Origin: Caldilineaceae bacterium
Lineage (GTDB): Bacteria; Chloroflexota; Anaerolineae; Caldilineales; Caldilineaceae
Direction of reading: 5' to 3'
Length of the DNA stretch: 32,580 bases
NCBI GenBank assembly: GCA_026645575.1
Contig: JAPKMW010000116.1
Span: 1 to 32,580, forward strand
How positions within the stretch are numbered: position 1 is the stretch's first letter; each line of letters starts with the position of its first letter. Below are positions 25,707-32,327 of this stretch, piece by piece. Position numbers and translations under genes: made by a program. The notes under the pieces were generated by a model, which ran no database searches, was not told the origin of the DNA, and saw only the letters and a program-made list of their open reading frames with translations.

Positions 25707-27256
25707 CCTTGCGCCAAATCGCCAACCGCCTTCACGGCAATGCGCGTCGCATTGCCCGGCAGGTAGGCCAGCGGCACTTCTTCCACATCGACAATCTCAA
25801 TGGTTTCCCGTGCGGCGCCGGCAGCCACGGCTTTATCAATCGCCTCTTGTTTGGCCGTGGCTAAGGCTTCATCACGGGTCATGCCGGCCAGCGAGAAGAT
25901 GCGATCTGTTTCACCGCCGATTTGGGCAATGGCCGCGCCAATGGCGTTGGCAACGGCAAAATGATTCGGCTTGACAATCTCCGACGCGCCGGCCACTGGG
26001 CGTTGAATCAAGATGCTGCCGCCGCCGACAATAATCACCGGCATGGCGACGGCGCTGGTCTTCATGCGATCCACGGCGACATTGACCATCTCTTCGATTT
26101 TGTCTTCAACCGCCGCAATGAGTGTTTTGTCAAGACCGGCGACCGCACCCTTGTCGCCAATGTCCACGTGACCGGCGGCGACACAAACATCCGTGGTGGT
26201 GAGCGTGTCACCGCCAAAGACTTTGGCTTTGGTTGTCAATTCATAGCCGACACTCTGCGGGCCAACGCGCACGGGTCCACCATCTGTTGTTGGGCGAATC
26301 AACGAACCACCACCTAACCCAATCGAAAGCGTATCCGGCATACGGAAGTTGGTGCGCACGCCGCCAATGCTGACGGCCAGCGCGGCCACCCGTGGGAAGC
26401 CATGTTGCAAAACGCCGACATCGGTCGTGGTGCCGCCCACATCAATGACAATGGCGTCCTTCAAGCCGCTCAAAAAGGCCGCACCGCGCATAGAGTTGGT
26501 CGGGCCGGAGGCAAAGGTCAGCACCGGGTAGTCAGTGGCAAAGTCGGCATTCATGAGGGTGCCGTCGTTCTGACTGATGTAGAAGGGCGCGGTAATTTTC
26601 ATGTCGGCCAGTGCTTTTTTGAAGCCGTTGACCGTGCGGGTCGCCAGGTCGCGCAGACAGGCGTTCATGATGGCGGCGTTTTCCCGTTCCAGCAAGCCAA
26701 TACGCCCAATCTGGCTGGAGAGGGTGATATGGGCGTCGGGAATGACTTCTTTGACAATCGCCGCCGTCTGCTCTTCAAAGGTGGTGTTGACCGGTGAGAA
26801 GACCGAGGAGACGGCAATGGCCTTGATCCCCTTGGCGTTGATCTCCGTCGCAATTTGCCGAATTTCCGCCGGGTCAAAGGGGGAAATTTCGCGGCCATCA
26901 AACTCGTGACCACCGTGGGCCAGGTAATAGTTGCGCCCCACCACCTCGGCCAGATCATCGGGCCAATCGACCATCGGCGGTAGACAGACCGTAGCCGGCA
27001 AGCCCAGGCGGATACAGGCGGTCGGCTGCAAGCGGCGGCGTTCGACCACGGCGTTGGTAAAGTGGGTGGTGCCGATCATCACGGCGTCCAGGGCGGCAAC
27101 ATCCAGCCCGGAATCGTTGACCAGCGTTTGCAGCGCGGTGGTAATGCCGTCGCTGACGTTGGGGGTGGTGGGGGTTTTGGTCGAAGCTAATACTTGGCTG
27201 CCATTCATCAAGACAGCATCCGTGTTGGTGCCGCCGACATCAATGCCAATACGCAC
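25703..27256 (-). CDS. Hydantoinase/oxoprolinase family protein
   Basis: A 517-residue member of the HyuA/oxoprolinase superfamily (ASKHA fold), which hydrolyses five-membered lactam or hydantoin rings with ATP. The start is GTG 27256, with a strong AAAGGAGG (27261-27268). Visible motifs are IDVGGTNTDAV (5-15), IGTTHFTNAVVERR (61-74), SFASGPTNSMRG-like LTFASGPTNSMRGAA (246-260), VIDVGGTTTDVGV (270-282) and LSIGLGGGSLI. The length fits the short form without the HyuB part. It is the first gene of the minus-strand operon with the oxidoreductase and two DUF917 genes, supporting catabolism of a hydantoin-like compound. Confidence 0.9.
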   Translation of the reverse strand: MRIGIDVGGTNTDAVLMNGSQVLASTKTPTTPNVSDGITTALQTLVNDSGLDVAALDAVMIGTTHFTNAVVERRRLQPTACIRLGLPATVCLPPMVDWPDDLAEVVGRNYYLAHGGHEFDGREISPFDPAEIRQIATEINAKGIKAIAVSSVFSPVNTTFEEQTAAIVKEVIPDAHITLSSQIGRIGLLERENAAIMNACLRDLATRTVNGFKKALADMKITAPFYISQNDGTLMNADFATDYPVLTFASGPTNSMRGAAFLSGLKDAIVIDVGGTTTDVGVLQHGFPRVAALAVSIGGVRTNFRMPDTLSIGLGGGSLIRPTTDGGPVRVGPQSVGYELTTKAKVFGGDTLTTTDVCVAAGHVDIGDKGAVAGLDKTLIAAVEDKIEEMVNVAVDRMKTSAVAMPVIIVGGGSILIQRPVAGASEIVKPNHFAVANAIGAAIAQIGGETDRIFSLAGMTRDEALATAKQEAIDKAVAAGAARETIEIVDVEEVPLAYLPGNATRIAVKAVGDLAQG

Positions 27257-27340
27257 AGAGCCTCCTTTGGCTTTGGGTCGCTCTTCGGCACGATGAAAGC
27301 GCCAAAAAGCGGGGTGGAAAGATGAAGTTCAGTTTGGGAA

Positions 27341-27369
27341 ATTATAACGCATGTTGCGTGGGGCGTCAT
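27341..27369 (-). promoter_or_regulatory. Promoter of the hydantoinase operon with palindromic operator-like site
   Basis: On the minus strand ATGACG (27369-27364), a 17-bp spacer and a perfect TATAAT (27346-27341) stand 85 bp before GTG 27256. The spacer holds the palindrome ACGCA-TGT-TGCGT (27347-27359), well placed for a repressor. Confidence 0.45.
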
Positions 27370-28913
27370 ATTGTTGGGGGGATTGTCTCCATTGTCCAAT
27401 CATCAACTGTCTTCTTCTCACTGCTGAAGTTAACGCCGACCAGCACTTTGGGGCGAGGATCAGTCAGGTATTTTTCATGGTAGTTGCGATCTTTGATCTG
27501 CTTGAGCGCAGTGGCGGCACTGGCGTCCAGTTTAAATTCGAGAATGTAAATGTGGGTTGGGCTTTGCACCACACAATCAAGGCGACCATCGTTAGTGCTG
27601 ACCTCGCTTTGAATGTACTGGCCCAAATAGAAAAAGACAAGGTAAATCAGGCTGTGATAGTAGGCTTCGGCATCGCGAATAAAAATCTGGGAAGGGATGT
27701 TTTTGAAGATGCTCTTGATCAGTTTGATGGCCTGCGCCAGATCATTCGCGCGAAAAGCGCGATAGAGATGGACAACCATTGGCGTCGTCAAGGCCGGCTC
27801 ATCATGGCTAAATTCACCAATGAGGTACATGAGCATGGAGGCTTCGACCTCGCGATTGGGGTAGCCCAAACGATAAAGGCCCAATTCCTCTTTGCTTTTA
27901 ATGGTTAAATAACCAGTCTGAAAGAGGATGGGTAAGATTTGCAACTTAGTAATATCGTAAGAGGCAAAGGCCAGTTCGTTGACCTCTAAATTATCCAACG
28001 CAAAGAGTCGATTCTCCTTCATCAACGTCAGGAGGAACGTTGGCGTCCCTGTCTCAAACCAGAAATTACGAAAATCCGCCTTTTGGAAAAAGCTCAAAAT
28101 GGAGAAGGGATTGTAAACATGAACGTGACCATCCCAACTATAGCCGTTATACCAGAGGCGCACTCCTTCCAACAGTTCGGTTCGGTTCAATCCAAGAAGG
28201 GCTTCGGTGGTTGGAAAATAGGACGCAAAATAGTGGAGTAACTCCGCCTGCGTATAACCGGTTAGGTCAGCAAAAGCGCGATCTAGCGTAATATCGCTGA
28301 GGTTATTGAGGTCGGAAAAAATCGAAACCTTGCTAAATTTGGAGACGCCGGTCAACAGCAAAAACTCAATGTACGGATCACTGTCCTTGATGACCGAATA
28401 GAAGGATTTGAGGATCTGCTGGTGTGTGTGCGCTTGTTCCTTGTCTTCCAGATAATCGATCAACGGCTTGTCATATTCATCGATCAGGATCACCACTTTG
28501 GCAGTGACCGCCAGCTTCTGGATCAGTTCGCGAAACAGGCGGGCAATGCCGGCCTCTTCCAATTGTACGCCCATTTGCGCGCTAATTACCCGTAACTCGG
28601 CTTCAATGGCGGCTTCCAACCCCAGCGATTTATAGCCAATGCTGCTAAAAGAGAAATGGATCACGGGGTGAATCTTTGTCCAGTCCCATCGATCCTCGAT
28701 CCACAAGCCCTTGAACAACTCCCGCTCGCCGGCAAAGATGGCCTTGATCGTAGAAAGCGTCAATGACTTGCCAAAGCGCCGCGGGCGCGACAAAAAGAAA
28801 TAGACGCCAGAGGTGAGCAGACGGTAGATCGCTTCGGTTTTATCAACGTAGAGATAATTTTCTTGTCGGATTGTCGAAAAAGTCTGAATGCCAATGGGTA
28901 ATTTTTGCACCAT
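27366..28913 (-). CDS. AAA-ATPase-like protein with C-terminal PD-(D/E)XK nuclease (AAA_10 / DUF1703)
   Basis: A 515-residue protein. The start ATG 28913 is preferred because homologs begin with a (K)LPIGIQxF motif; GTG 28946 is the alternative. The N-terminal part has the family hallmark ENYLYVDKTEAIYRLL, then Walker A-like RPRRFGKS (43-50) and Walker B VVILIDEYDKPLID. The C-terminal nuclease core is GRLDCVVQSPTHIYILEFKLD, with Asp and Glu-x-Lys. Such proteins are numerous in Bacteroidetes and Chloroflexota, and their biological role is unsettled. It ends next to the hydantoinase promoter and is expressed from its own extended -10 promoter. Confidence 0.87.
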   Translation of the reverse strand: MVQKLPIGIQTFSTIRQENYLYVDKTEAIYRLLTSGVYFFLSRPRRFGKSLTLSTIKAIFAGERELFKGLWIEDRWDWTKIHPVIHFSFSSIGYKSLGLEAAIEAELRVISAQMGVQLEEAGIARLFRELIQKLAVTAKVVILIDEYDKPLIDYLEDKEQAHTHQQILKSFYSVIKDSDPYIEFLLLTGVSKFSKVSIFSDLNNLSDITLDRAFADLTGYTQAELLHYFASYFPTTEALLGLNRTELLEGVRLWYNGYSWDGHVHVYNPFSILSFFQKADFRNFWFETGTPTFLLTLMKENRLFALDNLEVNELAFASYDITKLQILPILFQTGYLTIKSKEELGLYRLGYPNREVEASMLMYLIGEFSHDEPALTTPMVVHLYRAFRANDLAQAIKLIKSIFKNIPSQIFIRDAEAYYHSLIYLVFFYLGQYIQSEVSTNDGRLDCVVQSPTHIYILEFKLDASAATALKQIKDRNYHEKYLTDPRPKVLVGVNFSSEKKTVDDWTMETIPPTI

Positions 28914-28958
28914 GATCTGATCGGCCCTTTGCCACGCATCAACCACCTTGTTGACCGT

Positions 28959-28967
28959 AGTATACCA
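28959..28967 (-). promoter_or_regulatory. Extended -10 promoter for the AAA_10 gene
   Basis: On the minus strand TGG-TATACT (28967-28959) is an extended -10 box, 46 bp before ATG 28913. The -35 is weak. Confidence 0.45.
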
Positions 28968-28981
28968 GAAGTAGCGATTTA

Positions 28982-29686
28982 CTACAGTTCTTGGGTTAGA
29001 TGATCAGGTGTTACCAACAAAACACCCTGGTCGGCAGCCAATTGCTGCAAATCAGGGGTAAAACCACTTTTGGCAAAGAGCGCAAACTGAAGTTGCCATC
29101 CCACCTCACCATCAATCAGGCGTTGCGCTTTGCGCTGTAAATCAGCCAAAATGTTTGTCCCCACGGGGCGCTGCGTCCATTTACATTCGCCGACCAAGAG
29201 CGTTTTGTCGGCCTCATTGATGGCGACCAGATCAATCTCTTCATCATCGATCCACCAGCGACCAATCCGTTCGGGTAGAAACGATAACTCTCCCCGCTGC
29301 ACCAGCCGGGCGACATAAGCTTGGGCCGCTTCCTCAAAGGCAAGGCTGACGAATTGATCAAACGCGGGACGCACCCGTTGGTTTAAAATCGCTTCGGCCA
29401 ACCCTAAATCGAGCATGCCTTGATGGGGATAGACAAAGCGAAACCAGAAGCGTAAAAAGGCGTCGCTAATCTGATAAATGCCTTTGCGACTTTTGGTTGG
29501 TTGGCGTTCGGTCACAGGTATTTCACGGGTAACCACATGCAATTGACGGAGGATGTCCAAAAAACGGGAGGCGGCACGAGCGTCGTTGATCCCGGCCCCT
29601 TGGGCGATCTCATTCAAACGGCGGCGGCCTTCCGCAATGGCACGCAAAATCGCGAAGTAGTTACGTGGTTCGCGTAATTCTTCCAT
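28982..29686 (-). CDS. DUF234-type ATPase remnant: C-terminal half only, N-terminal ATPase missing
   Basis: The 234 residues from ATG 29686 correspond to the winged-helix and DUF234 nuclease part of archaeal-type AAA ATPases: EELREPRNYFAILRAIAEG, ISDAFLRFWFRFVYPH, and the PD-(D/E)XK core WWIDDEEIDLVA...LLVGECKW. The N-terminal P-loop domain is absent. Family-like sequence continues in-frame upstream of the ATG as IQQHILNPRGTLYHEPQLLL to about 29767, where a TAA (29770-29768) inside a 40-bp palindrome ends the similarity. So the gene is 5'-truncated at the palindrome. It may still make a short protein, but no Shine-Dalgarno is obvious, so a pseudogene is likely. Confidence 0.75.
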   Translation of the reverse strand: MEELREPRNYFAILRAIAEGRRRLNEIAQGAGINDARAASRFLDILRQLHVVTREIPVTERQPTKSRKGIYQISDAFLRFWFRFVYPHQGMLDLGLAEAILNQRVRPAFDQFVSLAFEEAAQAYVARLVQRGELSFLPERIGRWWIDDEEIDLVAINEADKTLLVGECKWTQRPVGTNILADLQRKAQRLIDGEVGWQLQFALFAKSGFTPDLQQLAADQGVLLVTPDHLTQEL

Positions 29687-29759
29687 GAGGAGCAGTTGCG
29701 GTTCATGATAGAGGGTGCCACGCGGGTTGAGAATATGCTGTTGAATTGTAGTAACAATG

Positions 29760-29799
29760 AATGCTGATTAGTCTAATCTAGATTAGACTAATCAGCATT
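29760..29799. repeat. Perfect 40-bp palindrome without spacer
   Basis: Bases 29760-29779 and 29780-29799 are exact reverse complements (AATGCTGATTAGTCTAATCT and its complement), and the arms contain nested GATTAG/CTAATC pairs. It sits exactly where similarity of the truncated DUF234 gene ends. A T-rich but broken run follows on the plus strand. It could be a transposon or integration scar, a protein-binding site or a bidirectional terminator. Confidence 0.85.
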
Positions 29800-29869
29800 T
29801 GTTTATTTGTCAAATCTCTTCTAGCTTTTCTGCCCCTTATCGCTAGTGAGTCTACTGAATCGCAGTCTA

Positions 29870-30025
29870 TCAATCGCTTGGCGGATGCCACCCAACTAAC
29901 GCCCAACGGCGACGGGCAATCACCATGAAAGGCTGGTTGAGATCGAGTGCAATCACCGTCCCTCTGCCAGTTGGTGAAATGCCGATGATCTGGGCGCCGT
30001 CTTCGCTCCAACGGAAATGTTCTGT
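29870..30025 (-). pseudogene. C-terminal remnant of the HNH gene beyond an amber codon
   Basis: Directly after the TAG at 30028-30026 the same frame continues TEHFRWSEDGAQIIGISPTG and on to VGWHPPSD, then TGA at 29872-29870. This is the usual C-terminal tail of the neighbouring HNH family (HFRWSEDGTxIxGLTxxGRxT...VGWHPP). In relatives the position of the amber codon is normally Trp, so TGG to TAG would explain the break. Confidence 0.8.
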
Positions 30026-30298
30026 CTATTGTTGCAGCCGCGGGTTAAAGAGCGGGACACGTTCATCGCTATCTGGATCAATGGCATCGACCTGTGACCC
30101 TTTGTGGTTATTGCACTCGCTACACGCCAACCAGAGGTTTTCCAGTACAGTTGCGCCACCGGCAGCTTCCGGTAGAATATGTTCAACGTGAAGCTGAATA
30201 CCAACGATTTCCTGTTGGATCAGACAATAGCCATAACGGTTACGCGCCTCTCTGCGCACTTGATCGCGGAGTAGTTTAGGAATATAGGTACGGCTCAT
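30026..30298 (-). CDS. HNH endonuclease, prematurely ended by amber codon
   Basis: The 90-residue N-terminal part of a small HNH nuclease. The core is LHVEHILPEAAGG, with the catalytic His in EHI, then ENLWLACSECNNHKGSQ with one CxxC zinc pair and the Asn/Lys region. The product ends VPLFNPRLQQ at TAG 30028-30026, and family sequence resumes in-frame after it, so the intact gene was 29870-30298 (about 142 codons). The catalytic core is complete, so the short product could still fold. The first Cys of the usual RCxYC motif appears as Tyr (RYGYC), another sign of decay. Its ATG overlaps the stop of the upstream RHH-like gene by 4 nt. Confidence 0.82.
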   Translation of the reverse strand: MSRTYIPKLLRDQVRREARNRYGYCLIQQEIVGIQLHVEHILPEAAGGATVLENLWLACSECNNHKGSQVDAIDPDSDERVPLFNPRLQQ

Positions 30299-30747
30299 AG
30301 GGAAGCAGGGGATGGGGTGGCGAGGATTTGTGGATTAGAAAGATCATAATCCCGTTGCTTTAGGAGAACAGCGGCATGGGCGCGTTGCAGGACAATGCGG
30401 TCATACTCAGCTAAGTAGGTGTCCAATTCCTGTTGTTGCGTTGCACTCAACAAATTTTGACTTTTCAGAGCAAGCAATTCGTCCATGCGGTCATACTGTT
30501 CTTCCGGCATGGTCTGGCGCGCCACCCGCCAGAGGGCACGATCGTTGAGCAACGCCAGAGTTGCCATATCCATGACCATCTCATCCGGTAAATCGTCCAG
30601 CAACGATAAGCCGCTTACCATTGCGCTAACTAACAGTTGTTCTAGTGCTTGTTGATTTTTGCCGGCAGTCTGGCGGGCGCGGGCATAAAGCTGTCCAGGC
30701 ACTTGCAAGGTCACGGTTTCGGCGGCTACGGTTTCCGGTAAATTCAT
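30295..30747 (-). CDS. Small RHH-like protein coupled to the HNH gene
   Basis: A 150-residue protein. ATG 30747 is preferred, with AGGCAG upstream; a longer frame reaches 30810 without a site. The N-terminal part (about 9-45, VTLQVPGQLYARARQTAGKN then a helix) has the strand-helix-helix look of ribbon-helix-helix proteins. The rest is helical (about 55-135), with DELLALKSQNLLSATQQQELDTYLAEYDRI resembling the small 85-residue protein at 31013. The family is not characterised. Its stop overlaps the HNH start (ATGA), so the two are co-translated. A regulator or antitoxin-like partner of the nuclease is inferred. Confidence 0.68.
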   Translation of the reverse strand: MNLPETVAAETVTLQVPGQLYARARQTAGKNQQALEQLLVSAMVSGLSLLDDLPDEMVMDMATLALLNDRALWRVARQTMPEEQYDRMDELLALKSQNLLSATQQQELDTYLAEYDRIVLQRAHAAVLLKQRDYDLSNPQILATPSPASL

Positions 30748-30840
30748 GATCTGCCTGCCTTTGCTCCTGCTATTCTCGTGAAGTCCTGTGAATCTTACAG
30801 CTATGGTCATTCTTGATCTAAACGAATACTTATTGACCGG

Positions 30841-30849
30841 ATTATAGCA
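30841..30849 (-). promoter_or_regulatory. Extended -10 promoter for the RHH-like/HNH pair
   Basis: On the minus strand TGC-TATAAT (30849-30841) is a perfect extended -10, 93 bp before ATG 30747. The -35 (TTTCTG at 17 bp) is weak. Confidence 0.5.
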
Positions 30850-30920
30850 CAGAAGTCTACCAGCAGAAACTGATTGGATGTGCAGTCAAAGGTCGGTCAG
30901 CCTTATCAAGTTTCCTCGGC

Positions 30921-30949
30921 TTGCCACCAAGATTGAGTAGTGATACAAT
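30921..30949 (+). promoter_or_regulatory. Promoter for the 85-residue protein
   Basis: TTGCCA (30921-30926), a 17-bp spacer and TACAAT (30944-30949), with TGA just before it as an extended -10. A start near 30956 leaves a 57-nt leader to ATG 31013. Confidence 0.55.
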
Positions 30950-31012
30950 CAAAACACTTGTTCTTTAGTAACAGATAGCCGGGCTTACACAGGCGAGAGG
31001 GAAAGCACGCTA

Positions 31013-31270
31013 ATGACAATGGTTGCATCGCCAGTTTACACAGAAATTATTGATTTTTTGGCAGCGGGGACAACACCCACCAGCTTGATCGCTTTTCACC
31101 CTTCTGCTGCCGCTAAACAACGGGTGGCCGATCTCATTCAACGGGAAAAGAGTTCTGGTCTCACGCCAGAGGAAAAGGCCGAATTAGAACACTACCTGCA
31201 ACTTGAACATTTCATGCGTTTAGCCAAAGCGCGCGCCCGTCATTATCTGCAACCACTGGTAGGGGCATGA
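31013..31270 (+). CDS. Small conserved hypothetical protein, nuclease-neighbour type
   Basis: An 85-residue protein of a family I recognise only by pattern: EIIDFLAAGTTPTSLIAFHPS, then RVADLIQREKSSGLTPEEKAELEHYLQLEHFMRLAKARAR. GAGAGGGA lies about 10 nt upstream; ATG 31019 is an alternative start. It is helical, charged and without membrane segments. Similar small proteins are commonly found next to HNH genes of the type on the opposite strand here, so it may belong to the same module. The segment LTPEEKAELEHYL resembles LLSATQQQELDTYL in the RHH-like protein. Function is unknown. Confidence 0.72.
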   Translation: MTMVASPVYTEIIDFLAAGTTPTSLIAFHPSAAAKQRVADLIQREKSSGLTPEEKAELEHYLQLEHFMRLAKARARHYLQPLVGA

Positions 31271-31328
31271 GGTCGGGCGGAACCGGGTTTATTCAGGGGA
31301 TACGCTTCTTTCGCCCGACCTCATGCCC
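31263..31328. repeat. 17-bp inverted repeat overlapping the stop codon
   Basis: GGGCATGAGGTCGGGCG (31263-31279) and its exact complement (31312-31328) enclose 32 nt. The left arm includes the TGA of the 85-residue gene. ACCTCATGCCC from the right arm recurs 100 bp further on at 31418-31428. No T-run follows, so it is not a classic terminator. Confidence 0.75.
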
Positions 31329-31562
31329 GTCTGGTGGAACATGATTGGTATTGTAACAAGGCGGGCACGAGATGCGGCAAACAAAATAGTCACATCGAAC
31401 AAAGTTGGTCTTGCCGCACCTCATGCCCCTACGGCTAGGGCCGAGTTTAACACCTTGCCGGAGTCCGGCGCCGAAAAATCGCGCTGGGGCTGCGCCCCAG
31501 ACCCCCAGAGCCGCAGCGCAGCAGAGTCTTTTCAGAGGCCAGAGGCAACAGAGGCCAGCGGA
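31271..31562. other. Non-coding cluster of inverted repeats
   Basis: This 292-bp gap holds, besides the 17-bp repeat above, a near-perfect pair GAGATGCGGCAA (31369-31380) / TTGCCGCACCTC (31411-31422), the hairpin GCCGGA-G-TCCGGC (31457-31469) and the hairpin CTGGGGC-TGC-GCCCCAG (31484-31500). No convincing coding region was found. Confidence 0.6.
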
Positions 31563-32327
31563 TCAACCGCCGGGGGCCACGACACGAAAACCGACATCGA
31601 AGAGACGATTGCCGGCGTCGAACCAGAGGCGGAACGCACAGCGCACGCTGAGCTGAAGGTAGTCAAACGAACCACCGCGCACCACCCGACGCCCGCCCGC
31701 GGTCGGCTCTTCCCGGCCATCCTTCGGATCATAGGGATAGCCAAAGTCTGGTTTTTCCCAATTTTGACCCCAGAGACTGCTTGTCCACTCCCACACATTC
31801 CCCGCCATATCCAGCACATCATAGGGGCTAGCGCCTTTGGGAAAAATGCCCACAGCGCTGGTTGTACCAATACTGGTTTCGTTGTAGTTGGCATGTTCAC
31901 GCGTGACCTTGTCACCCCACGGATAGCTCCGACCATCCGACCCGCGCGCCGCCTTTTCCCATTCGGCTTCGCTGGGCAGCCGCACGGTGCGGCCTAGTTT
32001 GTGACGCAACCACGCGCAAAAGGCCATCGCCTCATACCAACTGACCCCCACCACCGGATGGTTGGGTAGATGGTAGGGATGGCCATAGCGTTGTGGTCCG
32101 TCAAGGTTATTTTCTACACGCCACTGCCAGCCGTCAGCAGTCCAACAGTGCTGCCACGGGGTTTGATAGCCGCCATCGTGGACAAAGGCTGCATACTGGG
32201 CGTTGGTAATCGGATATTGACTGATGGCAAAGGCCGGCAAGTGCAGCCGGTGCTGCGGGCTTTCACTGCCAAAGGCCATGTCATCGGTTGCTTTGGTGTT
32301 GCCCATCAAGAATTCACCGGCCGCCAC
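31563..32327 (-). CDS. SUMF1 / formylglycine-generating-enzyme-like domain, N-terminally broken
   Basis: A 254-residue SUMF1-fold domain. It shows VAAGEFLMGNT, ISQYPITNAQYAAFV, NHPVVGVSWYEAMAFCAWL, VRLPSEAEWEKAARG, MAGNVWEWTSSLW and RVVRGGSFDYLQ...RCAFRLWF...VGFRVV. The two Cys of true formylglycine-generating enzymes are not in their expected place (SFDYLQLSVRC), so sulfatase activation is unlikely; related domains bind or modify other targets. The nominal start is GTG 32327 without a Shine-Dalgarno. In relatives the domain follows a NACHT/repeat region through a Trp-Val-Pro-Val linker. Here that region ends in another frame at 32314, so the gene has been broken by a frameshift with a short deletion. 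Confidence 0.83.
   Translation of the reverse strand: MAAGEFLMGNTKATDDMAFGSESPQHRLHLPAFAISQYPITNAQYAAFVHDGGYQTPWQHCWTADGWQWRVENNLDGPQRYGHPYHLPNHPVVGVSWYEAMAFCAWLRHKLGRTVRLPSEAEWEKAARGSDGRSYPWGDKVTREHANYNETSIGTTSAVGIFPKGASPYDVLDMAGNVWEWTSSLWGQNWEKPDFGYPYDPKDGREEPTAGGRRVVRGGSFDYLQLSVRCAFRLWFDAGNRLFDVGFRVVAPGG

Noticed and set aside
29778..30011. 77-codon minus-strand open frame
   Set aside because: Wrong frame relative to the HNH tail, whose family sequence is clear in the neighbouring frame.
18427..30028. Stop-codon reassignment to explain the in-frame TAA and TAG
   Set aside because: TAA, TAG and TGA all end clearly complete genes in this window (for example TAA at 2341, TAG at 12046 and 13494, TGA at 6214).
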